From assembly GCA_910577555.1 (NCBI GenBank), contig CAJTLF010000009.1, positions 14,401-78,400 of the forward strand: DNA of 64,000 bases, given 5' to 3'. Every line of letters starts with the position of its first letter. Position 1 is the stretch's first letter. This DNA comes from an uncultured Christensenella sp. Lineage in GTDB: Bacteria; Bacillota; Clostridia; Christensenellales; Borkfalkiaceae. The notes beneath the pieces were generated by a model. It saw nothing but the letters and a program-made list of their open reading frames with translations, made no database searches and was not told where the DNA came from. This document shows positions 8,193 through 16,686 of the stretch, piece by piece. A program made the position numbers and the translations under genes.

Positions 8193-8888
8193 TTATAAAA
8201 TTCTTTGAAGAGCAAAGTCAGTTTTATCGCACGAAGCGAGAACGTACTCCACCCCGTTTCTCTGCGTTCTGAAAGGGAAATAAGTCGAGCCGTGGATATG
8301 ACCGAAAACCACTTTTTCCACGCCGTTGCTTTCAAAAAGCTTCGTAAATTCGGTATCGGGGGATTTAGGCGAAAAGGGCGGGTAATGAATCATGGCAATA
8401 AGTCTGTCGCCTTCTTCCTTTATTTTATCCGCCTGAGCAAAACAGAGCTTGAAACGCTCGGCTTCGCGGCGGTACAGTTTTTCGTCGTCGGGAGTAAAAT
8501 CGTTACTGCCGGGGCAAGTCCAGCCGCGCGAACCGACAATTACTATATTACCGAATTTAACGCAATCGTTCTGCAAAAAATAAAAGGTTTCGTCGGGAGC
8601 TAAGGAGCGCAGTTTGGTTATTCCGTTCCACCAGAAATCGTGGTTGCCGCGTATGAATACTTTTTTACCCGAAAGCCCTTTCAGCGCATTCAGGTCTGCA
8701 AGCCCTTCTTCCAAAGTGATGCCCCAGCTTATATCGCCCGATATCAAAACGGCGTCGTCTTCACCGACTTTACTCTGCCAGTCGTCTTTAATTTTCTGAA
8801 AGTGATTTTCCCAGCCCGCGCCGAATATGTCCATAGGTTTGTTCGACGCGCTTGAAAGGTGCAAATCGCTTATCGCAAAAATTTTCAT
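8193..8888 (-). CDS. Calcineurin-like metallophosphoesterase
   Basis: 231 residues. The five metallophosphoesterase blocks are in order: DLHL (about 8-11), GDISWG (about 51-56), GNHDFWWN (about 81-88), IHYPPFS and GHIHGSTY. It is a cytosolic, two-metal phosphohydrolase; the natural substrate is unknown for this subfamily. ATG 8888 has no Shine-Dalgarno, and a TACAAT box lies only 6 bases upstream, so the mRNA is probably leaderless. Confidence 0.88.
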   Translation of the reverse strand: MKIFAISDLHLSSASNKPMDIFGAGWENHFQKIKDDWQSKVGEDDAVLISGDISWGITLEEGLADLNALKGLSGKKVFIRGNHDFWWNGITKLRSLAPDETFYFLQNDCVKFGNIVIVGSRGWTCPGSNDFTPDDEKLYRREAERFKLCFAQADKIKEEGDRLIAMIHYPPFSPKSPDTEFTKLFESNGVEKVVFGHIHGSTYFPFRTQRNGVEYVLASCDKTDFALQRIL

Positions 8889-8894
8889 AAAATT

Positions 8895-8923
8895 ATTGTA
8901 ACACGGATTTTACGAAAATTAAA
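8895..8923 (-). promoter_or_regulatory. Promoter of metallophosphoesterase, start-proximal
   Basis: TACAAT (8900-8895) lies 17 bases after a weak TTTAAT (8923-8918). The expected start point falls on or next to the ATG at 8888. Confidence 0.5.
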
Positions 8924-8978
8924 GCGATTTAGCGCAAAAAACAGGCAATTATGCGTGACATAGTACTTTTTAAACTTT

Positions 8979-9016
8979 AAAAAATAACAAATCCCCCGTT
9001 AAAAACAGGGGATTTG
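8979..9016 (-). terminator. Terminator after SPOCS-like gene
   Basis: A 9-base stem (CAAATCCCC and its complement) is followed, leftward, by TTATTTTTTA. Confidence 0.75.
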
Positions 9017-9025
9017 CGGGAAATT

Positions 9026-9676
9026 TTATTTGGAACAGGATTTGCCCTGCGGGTAGAGCGGAAGCTCGAAGAACCCTGCGCACACTTCCTGAGAGTAGTC
9101 CTGAGCGGGCGGAATTGCGCAATAGCCGTAACTGGGAATTAAGATTTCCACGTCGATTGCTATCTTTAAAATTACCGTAACGCAAGCGTTCACGGCAAAG
9201 GTTCCGCCGTCGACGAACCTGCCTTCGGCACACACCGCCGACACTTCGCTTGTGGCTCTGTACGGCATAATCGACGGAGCGGGCACGAACAGAAGAACGT
9301 CTTCTGACACGCTTATAGTGGACTTTGCTACCCCTTCCACTCCGTTTGCGTCGGTGTAAAGAACTTCCACGGGAATCGCGATAGTTGCCTGCACTCTCGC
9401 GCAATTGGGTTTATCGGGAAGGCGTTCGATGTTTATGCTCGTTACGTCGCCCGTGGAAGAAGTTGACCTTGCGCTTATAAAAGTCAAGGGATATGTAGGA
9501 TTAGCGGGTACCGCGTCGGTGAGCGTAAGAGTATAATTTTCAAGCTGAATCTGCTTGATGCAGGCGTCGAAGATTTTCTGCGCCTGAATACATACTTTTT
9601 CGCACATTCCGTTTAAAGGATTGCCGTTTATAGTACCGGGGCATTTATCCGATTGAAAGTTAGAAAAAAATGACAT
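9026..9676 (-). CDS. Conserved clostridial hypothetical, SPOCS/DUF3794-like
   Basis: 216 residues, no signal peptide, nine or so cysteines, rich in beta-strand-forming V/I/T/A. The central part (CARVQATIAIPVEVLYTDANGV, then a repeated strand pattern to about residue 190) resembles the beta domains of DUF3794/SPOCS proteins found in spore coat and SipL-type proteins. AAAGGAG lies before the ATG. It is monocistronic and next to a small LysM-like gene, which favours a spore-coat or envelope role. The family call is tentative. Confidence 0.5.
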   Translation of the reverse strand: MSFFSNFQSDKCPGTINGNPLNGMCEKVCIQAQKIFDACIKQIQLENYTLTLTDAVPANPTYPLTFISARSTSSTGDVTSINIERLPDKPNCARVQATIAIPVEVLYTDANGVEGVAKSTISVSEDVLLFVPAPSIMPYRATSEVSAVCAEGRFVDGGTFAVNACVTVILKIAIDVEILIPSYGYCAIPPAQDYSQEVCAGFFELPLYPQGKSCSK

Positions 9677-9714
9677 TTTTATCTCCTTTAATGAGCTTTT
9701 AGTTTATTATACGT

Positions 9715-10008
9715 TTACACGCGTTTTTTGGGTACGTACAGCCTGCAAGTAGGATATACGGGACGGGCAAAGTTCGCGTCTTTAAGCTCGCTTTCGCCAA
9801 CCCCGAATTTGCGGGCGATTACCGCGTAATTTTCAAGCGGTTTTGCCACGTAAAGCAGCATTTCTTCACCCCTTGGCACTATTTCTCCCGCAAAAACTTC
9901 TTTTACGGGCGTTTTCAGTTCTTTTTCAAGGTCGGTCAGTTCGACGCCCCGTCTTACTCTTACGTATTTACTCTTTTCCGAAACGAGCGTAAACATTTTA
10001 TATATCAT
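9715..10008 (-). CDS. Small LysM-like protein
   Basis: 97 residues from ATG 10008; another ATG at 9996 gives 93 and neither has a Shine-Dalgarno. The C-terminal half (ENYAVIARKFGVGESELKDANFARPVYPTCRLYVPKK) has the LysM pattern: an aromatic start, a helix with IA-KF, and a closing PxxRLYVP. No signal peptide is present, as in several spore-associated LysM proteins. It probably binds peptidoglycan or cortex glycan. Confidence 0.6.
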   Translation of the reverse strand: MIYKMFTLVSEKSKYVRVRRGVELTDLEKELKTPVKEVFAGEIVPRGEEMLLYVAKPLENYAVIARKFGVGESELKDANFARPVYPTCRLYVPKKRV

Positions 10009-10066
10009 ACGCAAAATAACGGCGGATTGTTCATAATCGGCAAACGAATTTTGTAAAATATTGTTG

Positions 10067-11569
10067 ATGAAGACGAATATTTACAAATCGGCGGCGCAAG
10101 TAACCGCATTTTCGACAGTGGAAAAATGCCTGAGCTTTGTTTACAGAATTATTTTAACCCGCATTATAGGCGCGGAAGGCATAGGAATTTATCAGATTTG
10201 TCTAACGGTTTTTGCCGTATTCCTTACCGCCGCGTCCAGCGGCGTACCCATAACCGTATCAAGGCTGATGGCTAAAAGCGGCGCGGAAGGCGATACCCGC
10301 GGCAAGCACGCGGCGGTTACGGCGGGTATATTGAGTACGCTGGTCGTAACCGTGCCGATTGCGCTCGTCCTGTTTCTTGGCAAGGGAGCGTTCGGATTTC
10401 TTTTTTCGGACGAGCGCTGTTTAGACATATTCTTAATATTGTTGCCCGGACTCGTCCTGACTTCCGTTTACGCCGTAGTGCGCGGCTCGTTCTGGGGAAA
10501 CAAACAGTTTTTGCCCTATTCCGTAATCGAGCTTTTGGAAGATTTGGTTATGGTGGTTGCCGGCGTTTGTCTCGTTTTCGGAGTTTCCGACCCCGTTACG
10601 GGCGCGAGAAATGCGACGATAGCCGTGCTTATTTCGTACGTGTTCTCTTTTATAGTTTCGCTTTTGTGGTACTTTAAAAAGGGCGGAAAGCTCGTAAACC
10701 CCAAACCGCAGTTAAAACCGCTGTTTTCCGCCGCCGCACCCATTACGGCGATGCGCACTTCCACTTCGCTTTTAAATTCTTTGGTTGCAATAATTCTGCC
10801 CGCCATTCTCGTAAACGCGTGCGGTTATTCCAACTCGGAAGCGATTGCGCTTTACGGCGTGGTTCTGGGTATGGCAGTACCCTTGGTTTATGCGTCCAAC
10901 GCACTGATAGGCTCTATCGCGGTAGTGGTCGCGCCCGAGCTGAGCGAAAACTACTATAAAAATCAAGAAGCCGCAGTGCGGCACGACGTGGAAAAGACGG
11001 TTAAAGCGTCGGTATTCATTGCGGCGATACTCATACCCATTCTGTTCGTTTTAGGCGGAGCGTTGAGCGAATTTTTATACGACAGCGAGCTTTGCGGCAA
11101 AATAGTGCAATTGAGCGCGTTTATGGTACTGCCCACCTGCGTTACGATGATTACGAATACCGTTTTAAACTCTATGAACTGCGAAAAGCGCACGCTTTTG
11201 TACTATTTTATAGGCGCGGGAGTTATGCTTGTCTGTCTTGTGTTCCTTACGAAATACCTTGACGTGTACGCGTATATTCTTGGCATTTCTTTAAGCCAGA
11301 TTATCTGCGCCGTGCTTAACCTGAGATTGCTATCCAAAAAGTGCAAGGGCGTCAACTATAAAAAATACCTTATACACTCGCTGATGGTTACGGTTGCCGC
11401 CTGCCTTTTCGGTTACCTTTTAAACGGAATAGTCGCAAGCTATCTTGCGCCCGTATGGCAGCTGCTAATATGCGCCCCGCTCATTTTCGGGTTTACGATT
11501 GGCGCGCTGTACTGTCTGGAGCTGTTTACAACCCGTCCGTTTAAAAAACTTTTTGCGCGTAGTAAATAA
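10067..11569 (+). CDS. SpoVB/MurJ-like polysaccharide flippase
   Basis: 500 residues with 12-14 hydrophobic spans; MOP superfamily. The N-terminus (FVYRIILTRIIGAEGIGIYQI, then SSGVPITVSRLMAK) is typical of SpoVB/YtgP-type lipid-linked glycan transporters, which move peptidoglycan or spore-cortex precursors across the membrane. ATG 10067 lies 7 bases after a TAAAAT box and has no SD; two upstream TTG codons are in frame. It stands alone, divergent from the LysM-like gene. Confidence 0.82.
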   Translation: MKTNIYKSAAQVTAFSTVEKCLSFVYRIILTRIIGAEGIGIYQICLTVFAVFLTAASSGVPITVSRLMAKSGAEGDTRGKHAAVTAGILSTLVVTVPIALVLFLGKGAFGFLFSDERCLDIFLILLPGLVLTSVYAVVRGSFWGNKQFLPYSVIELLEDLVMVVAGVCLVFGVSDPVTGARNATIAVLISYVFSFIVSLLWYFKKGGKLVNPKPQLKPLFSAAAPITAMRTSTSLLNSLVAIILPAILVNACGYSNSEAIALYGVVLGMAVPLVYASNALIGSIAVVVAPELSENYYKNQEAAVRHDVEKTVKASVFIAAILIPILFVLGGALSEFLYDSELCGKIVQLSAFMVLPTCVTMITNTVLNSMNCEKRTLLYYFIGAGVMLVCLVFLTKYLDVYAYILGISLSQIICAVLNLRLLSKKCKGVNYKKYLIHSLMVTVAACLFGYLLNGIVASYLAPVWQLLICAPLIFGFTIGALYCLELFTTRPFKKLFARSK

Positions 11570-11572
11570 AAT

Positions 11573-11947
11573 TTACTTCTTTTTGAACGAGAGCTTGACC
11601 GAAAACAAGCCCTTGACGGCGAGCAGAATCAGAAACGCGCCAAACAGCTTTTTCAGAACCTGCGCGGGAAGTACTGCTGCCAAAAGCCCGAAAAGCACGG
11701 AAGTTATAAGCGCGGGAACGACTACCCACCAAACCCCGTCGGTGCGCAACAGTCCCTTATCTTTATGAACCTTTAAGGAAAACGCGGACATAGGTAAAAA
11801 CGCGGCGAGATTGGTTGCCTGCGCCACGTGCTGTTCCACCCCGAAAAATATCGTGAGCGCGGGTATGAGAACGGTACCGCCGCCCATACCCATACCGCCC
11901 AAAACTCCCGAAAGAAAGCCTGCCAAAAGGTAAAATATAAAACTCAT
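11573..11947 (-). CDS. TSUP (TauE/SafE) half-size permease, second gene
   Basis: 124 residues with about four membrane spans, half of a normal TauE/SafE protein (about 250 residues). The motif GFLSGVLGGMGMGGGTVLIPAL is the family repeat signature. Its start overlaps the upstream paralogue by 4 bases (ATGA), so the two are made together and probably pair to form one full carrier for sulfur-containing or organic anions. Confidence 0.8.
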   Translation of the reverse strand: MSFIFYLLAGFLSGVLGGMGMGGGTVLIPALTIFFGVEQHVAQATNLAAFLPMSAFSLKVHKDKGLLRTDGVWWVVVPALITSVLFGLLAAVLPAQVLKKLFGAFLILLAVKGLFSVKLSFKKK

Positions 11948-12306
11948 ATAATCATCCTTATCCCCGCGGCGAGCATAACGGCGATAAACACGGCGTTTAC
12001 TAAACCGACGGGGAATTTATTCAGCGCAAGTGCGCCGACCAGACCGCCCGCAACCGAACCCAAGGCTGCGGGTATTACTACGCCTGCGTCGAAATAGCCG
12101 CCGAAGATATAGGTAATAAGACTTGCGGCGCAAACGGGCGCGATTATCAGTATAGCCGTGGCGTGGGCGCGTTTTTCGTCGTAGCCGAGTAAATTTTTTA
12201 AAAGCGGCACTACGACCATACCGCCACCGCCGCCGAAAAGTCCGTTTACCGCACCCGTAAGCAAGCCGCACAGCACCGCTTTGAAATTCTTTTTTAAGTA
12301 ATTCAT
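11944..12306 (-). CDS. TSUP (TauE/SafE) half-size permease, first gene
   Basis: 120 residues with about four spans. The repeat signature GLLTGAVNGLFGGGGGMVVVPLL is clear and equivalent to that of its downstream partner. It is the first gene of a two-gene operon; GGAG lies just before the ATG. A fused gene in other bacteria corresponds to these two halves. Confidence 0.8.
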   Translation of the reverse strand: MNYLKKNFKAVLCGLLTGAVNGLFGGGGGMVVVPLLKNLLGYDEKRAHATAILIIAPVCAASLITYIFGGYFDAGVVIPAALGSVAGGLVGALALNKFPVGLVNAVFIAVMLAAGIRMII

Positions 12307-12440
12307 AACTCCGTTGCGCTTAGTTTTTGCAATTTTAATTAAAATAATAAATTTTTTTGTACAAGTCGCGCGTTAATTGCTTGCCTAAAACCGCCGTTTA
12401 TATTAAAATATCATAGTACGATTATATATATTAAAGAAAC

Positions 12441-12455
12441 GCGGGGTTTCCCCGC
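12441..12455 (+). promoter_or_regulatory. 5'-UTR stem-loop before surface-protein gene
   Basis: GCGGGG-TTT-CCCCGC forms a 6-bp all-G/C hairpin 11 bases before the AGGAG ribosome site. An AT-rich -10-like TATATT lies at 12427-12432, so the hairpin would sit close to the mRNA 5' end and may protect a long, abundant mRNA. There is no U tract, so it is not a terminator. Confidence 0.5.
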
Positions 12456-12474
12456 AAAGCACTTCAGGAGTTTT

Positions 12475-15400
12475 ATGGCAAAAAATCACTCTTACAGAAA
12501 AGTAACCAAAAAGTCGGTAATCGCCGCGCTCTGCGCACTTTCGATTGCCTGTACTGGACTTGCCGCGGCTTGCGCGCCCGCGGAAGAGGAAGACGACGAC
12601 AAGAAAAAGCCGACCAGAGAAGATACACAGCTTCTTAAAAACGGCGACTTCGAATACTTCGATATTCCCGACGACGCGATTTATTTAATTAAAAACGTAA
12701 ACAACTGGACGCTCGGCGGCGGAAGTTCGGTTAAATCGGGTATTATAGGCACTAATCCCAAAGATTGGGACGCCCTTTCCGACTACGACCTTACGCAAAA
12801 GCTGGACTACAATAACGACGTGGGTTCTTCGTCCGACGACTATATCAACTACAACTCCATGCGTTCGCGCGATATTTTATACCGCGAGCCGCACGCGGCA
12901 ACCCGCACGGCCGAGCAGTTGAAGGACGATACCATAATTAAAAATTACGGCGGATTACAGGCGTTTTTAGGTATAGAAGGCGACAAGGAAAGCGGCTATA
13001 CTTACAGGGGTGAAACCGTTTACGAAGACGAAGGCGACTTCTACTTCGACAAGGAATTTACCAAACAGGTGAGAAAGGACGTTATTGACAACCCCCACAC
13101 TCATCTGGGTGAAATCAAGGAAGAAGACGGCGAATACACGCTGAACGGCAAAAAGCTTTACTCCGACGACGACGGCAATCTTTTCACGGACGAAGAGAAG
13201 AAAAACGGCGTAGGTAACGTGCTGATGGTGCACAACTACACCACCGACGGAAAGTATAACGGCATTCAGCAGTACTATTCTTCCACTTCCATTACTCTGG
13301 AAGCCAATACCGCGGCGGAAATTTCCGTTTGGGTTAAAACTTCCGATTTGAAGTTCGATAAAGGTTACAGCGCGCTTAACGAACAGGACAAGGGTGCGAG
13401 CATAGAAGTAGTTCAGACCGTGAACGGCACGACGCTTGACAACTTCGTAATCAAGAATATAAACACCGAAAAAATCATTGCCGGCGCGACCGCGGGCGAC
13501 GCTGATATAACCGCTTACGAAAGCAACGGCTGGCTCAACTACAAAATCTACGTAAACGCGTGCGATTTTGCGTCCAGCACCATTCAGCTCCGTTTGGGTC
13601 TCGGTCAGAGCGGCGACGAGCAGGTTACCGGTTACGCATTCTTCGACGACGTTTCGGTTAAGAAGTACCGCTCGCTCGAAGACGACGGCACCGACTGCAC
13701 CTACAACGACCATAAAGCGGAAATAGGAGAGAATAAAACTTCCTGCACGCTTATAAGCAAGGACGACGAAAAAGTTTTCAACGCCGACAAGGAGCTGAGA
13801 ACCACGGGCGGAGATAATAACCGTCACGCCTACCACTTTGCTTACAGCGTTGACCTTGCGTCCACGCTCGGGAACGTAAACAGCTACTCTCCCGTTGAAT
13901 TCGGAAACTCGACCGTTACCGCGGGACTTACCACCGAAAAGGACGGCGTTAAGCTTTACGCGGCGGCGAAAAATAACGGTGCAAACATAGTAGGCGTTAC
14001 CAACGGCGATACGGATAAAAGCTTCGACCTTGTTAAAAACTTTAAGGGTTTGCCTACCGAAAACGACCTTTTAGGCGCGTTTGCGAACGGCGCAACCTTC
14101 GGCAGTAATCTGTTTAACGGCACCGATTATTCGAAAATTTTAAACGACGCGCTCACGGGCGAAAACGCAATACCCGCACTTCAGGATGCAAACACCTATC
14201 TTACCCTTTCGGCTTGGGGCGCGCCCTATACTTCCACTATAAAGAATGAACGGTTCAAGCTCGCTAAAGACAGCTATGCGATTGTATCGTTCTGGGTTAA
14301 GACGAGCGACGTGAGCGGAACGGCGGCGACCGTAAAAATTTACGACGCCGAAGATACCGATAAGGAACACGCACAGTCAATTGCCATAAACACTACGGGC
14401 GTTAAAACCAACTTCGAAGACGAAAAAGATATTTATAAGGGTTGGGTAAACTGTTTCCTGTTCGTTGCAAACGAAACGGACGACGAAACGGAAAAAACCT
14501 TTAATATAGACTTCTCGTTCGGCGCAACCACGATTAAGAGCGCGACTTACAACTACGGCTGGGCGGCTATCGCAAATATGCAGGTACTCGGCGTAGACAA
14601 GGAAGTTTACGAGCTGGGCTCGAGCGGAAGCTACACCGCACTGTTCTCTTTCAGCGACGAAGACGAAGATAAAGACGGAAACGCTATGGACTCTGCCGTA
14701 GCAACCTCCGACGTTAAGAAGGGTATTGCAAACCCTGCAAATTACCTTGGAATAAACGGCGGCAACTCGTCGATTTCCGGCGGGGATAACGACCAGTCTT
14801 ACGACGCAAGCAACACCAACAAGAATGCCGGACTTATCAACCGCGACGGTTTCGGTAATTACGACGATGCAACCAAAAAACTTATACTCGACGCTTTTGG
14901 CGGTTCAAGCGCGGCGGTGAACTGGGACGAAGCGTTCGGCGCGGATTGCTATCAGCCCCTTATCATTATTAATAATTTAAGGACTTATTCTGAAAGACAG
15001 GTCAGCAACTATGGTTTCGTAGGCTCTGACAAGACCATTGCAACCGACGGTTACGAAACGATAAGCGTAAGGGTTAAAGTAAGCGGCGCCGCCGTTGCGT
15101 ATATTTACCTGGTTGATGCGGAAAACCCCAAGAACCTGCTTAAACACACCACTCCCGCTTACACTTTCTACTACGACAACGACGGCAACGTGCTTGACGA
15201 AAAATTCGACGAAGACTGGAAAGAATCCGAGCACCGCGAACACATAGTTTATACTCTTCGCGACGACGGACTTTACGACGGCAAGGACGGAAAGGTTTAC
15301 GCAAACCTTTACAACCTTAAAAAGTCGTTTAAAAACTTCCAGTTCGAACACGAAGTATTCTACGACGAAAACGGCAACGCAGTTCTGTTCGACAATCTTG

Positions 15401-16617
15401 AAGACGGAAAGGATTATTACGACAGCGCGGACAAGGCTACGAGAAAGCTTCTCAACCACTACCTTACCAACACGGCGGGAACGCGCGTTTACGAATACAA
15501 GGACGGCAAGTACTACTACATTGTAGACAAGAAAACTTCTGATACGGAAGTTGAGAAATTCGACGTTAAGTACGCGAGATACGATTATAAAGCAATCGAC
15601 GAAGAATGCTTAGTAAAAGTTGAAAACACCAACGGCAAATGGAAAACCGTAAACTTCGTAATTCACACCGGCAGCAACGCCAAGAAGTATAAGCTTGAGC
15701 TCTGGAGCGGTGCGCGCAACGAAACGGGCGTAACCGACGGTAATTATGCAGAAGGCGCGGTAGCGTTCGATTACAGCTCTTACTCGGTAACTTCGAGCAA
15801 CTATACTAACGTAATAGGCGAATACGAAAATACCGTAATAGACGGCTACAAAGCACTTCTGAAAGAAAACGGTCTGGAAAGCGAAATTTCTTCCAACAGC
15901 GAAAACATCGCTTATTATGAAGAGCTTGTTGACAGACTGATTAAAGAAGGCAAGCTGACCGAAACTGACAAACTTACGGCGTTCAGACAGCTCTATACCG
16001 CTAAGTACTACACCTTCACCCTTTACGATTCGGCAAATTACGTTCCTTTCAACTCCACTACCGCTAAAGACGGTGAAACGGGTTACAATTACAAGGCAAG
16101 CGATTTCAGCGAAGTTCTGGCTTACTTCGAATACGAAGATACGAACCAAAACTCTCACAACGTATTCCTTGATTACTCGTCCGTAGACCAGAATATAACC
16201 CTTAACACCAGTGACGGCGACACCGACGACGGCGACACCGACGAAGAAAGCACCGTAAACGGCGACCTGTTGCTTTATATCTCGTCCATACTGCTTGTAG
16301 TCGTTCTGCTTCTGACGATTGCGTTTATTCTCGGAAGAAAGTTCTGGAAGAAACACCGCGTAGGAAAGGGCGATAAACAGCGCAACAAAAACGTATACCG
16401 TCAGCGCGACAGATATATCAAGAAGCTCAAGCTCGTTAAAAACGAAGACGCCGAAGAAACGGTTGACGAGAGTGCGGAAACGCCTGCCGACGCAACCGAA
16501 CCCGACGAAGTACCTGCGGAAGAAGTTCCCACGGAACAAGCTCCTGCGGAAGAGACCGAAAGCGACGGAAACGCTGAAACGCCCGACGAAAACGGCGGCG
16601 AAGAAAAACCCGAATAA
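12475..16617 (+). CDS. Giant surface protein with CBM-like modules and C-terminal anchor
   Basis: 1380 residues. An N-terminal signal (about residues 13-33, ending near a cysteine, so a lipoprotein is possible) precedes an acidic linker and NGDFEYF, a typical start of carbohydrate-binding beta-sandwich modules. Similar strand pairs recur three times: ISVWVKTSDL, VSFWVKTSDV and ISVRVKVSG, each followed by a closing strand such as FFDDVSVKK. Near the C-terminus a single membrane span (about 1262-1284) is followed by basic residues and an acidic, Pro/Glu/Ala-rich cytoplasmic tail. AGGAG lies 5 bases before the ATG. It is probably a membrane-anchored, extracellular glycan-binding protein; no catalytic motif was found. 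Confidence 0.65.
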   Translation: MAKNHSYRKVTKKSVIAALCALSIACTGLAAACAPAEEEDDDKKKPTREDTQLLKNGDFEYFDIPDDAIYLIKNVNNWTLGGGSSVKSGIIGTNPKDWDALSDYDLTQKLDYNNDVGSSSDDYINYNSMRSRDILYREPHAATRTAEQLKDDTIIKNYGGLQAFLGIEGDKESGYTYRGETVYEDEGDFYFDKEFTKQVRKDVIDNPHTHLGEIKEEDGEYTLNGKKLYSDDDGNLFTDEEKKNGVGNVLMVHNYTTDGKYNGIQQYYSSTSITLEANTAAEISVWVKTSDLKFDKGYSALNEQDKGASIEVVQTVNGTTLDNFVIKNINTEKIIAGATAGDADITAYESNGWLNYKIYVNACDFASSTIQLRLGLGQSGDEQVTGYAFFDDVSVKKYRSLEDDGTDCTYNDHKAEIGENKTSCTLISKDDEKVFNADKELRTTGGDNNRHAYHFAYSVDLASTLGNVNSYSPVEFGNSTVTAGLTTEKDGVKLYAAAKNNGANIVGVTNGDTDKSFDLVKNFKGLPTENDLLGAFANGATFGSNLFNGTDYSKILNDALTGENAIPALQDANTYLTLSAWGAPYTSTIKNERFKLAKDSYAIVSFWVKTSDVSGTAATVKIYDAEDTDKEHAQSIAINTTGVKTNFEDEKDIYKGWVNCFLFVANETDDETEKTFNIDFSFGATTIKSATYNYGWAAIANMQVLGVDKEVYELGSSGSYTALFSFSDEDEDKDGNAMDSAVATSDVKKGIANPANYLGINGGNSSISGGDNDQSYDASNTNKNAGLINRDGFGNYDDATKKLILDAFGGSSAAVNWDEAFGADCYQPLIIINNLRTYSERQVSNYGFVGSDKTIATDGYETISVRVKVSGAAVAYIYLVDAENPKNLLKHTTPAYTFYYDNDGNVLDEKFDEDWKESEHREHIVYTLRDDGLYDGKDGKVYANLYNLKKSFKNFQFEHEVFYDENGNAVLFDNLEDGKDYYDSADKATRKLLNHYLTNTAGTRVYEYKDGKYYYIVDKKTSDTEVEKFDVKYARYDYKAIDEECLVKVENTNGKWKTVNFVIHTGSNAKKYKLELWSGARNETGVTDGNYAEGAVAFDYSSYSVTSSNYTNVIGEYENTVIDGYKALLKENGLESEISSNSENIAYYEELVDRLIKEGKLTETDKLTAFRQLYTAKYYTFTLYDSANYVPFNSTTAKDGETGYNYKASDFSEVLAYFEYEDTNQNSHNVFLDYSSVDQNITLNTSDGDTDDGDTDEESTVNGDLLLYISSILLVVVLLLTIAFILGRKFWKKHRVGKGDKQRNKNVYRQRDRYIKKLKLVKNEDAEETVDESAETPADATEPDEVPAEEVPTEQAPAEETESDGNAETPDENGGEEKPE

Positions 16618-16634
16618 CGGATTACAGTAAAACA

Positions 16635-16666
16635 ATCCGCCCGACCTTTTGAAAGGTCGGGCGGAT
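16635..16666. terminator. Terminator between surface protein and RsmF-like gene
   Basis: A long perfect hairpin (ATCCGCCCGACC arm) separates two convergent genes. T residues are few on either side (TTTAT on the right), but the stem is very stable. Confidence 0.75.
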
Positions 16667-16686
16667 TTATCGTTGTAAAAAAATTA

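Noticed and set aside
12967..13836. Long open frame on the minus strand, opposite the surface protein (also 15610-16635)
   Set aside because: The surface gene has a ribosome site, signal peptide and anchor; the antisense frames have low-complexity V/F/A composition caused by its codon use and no start signals.
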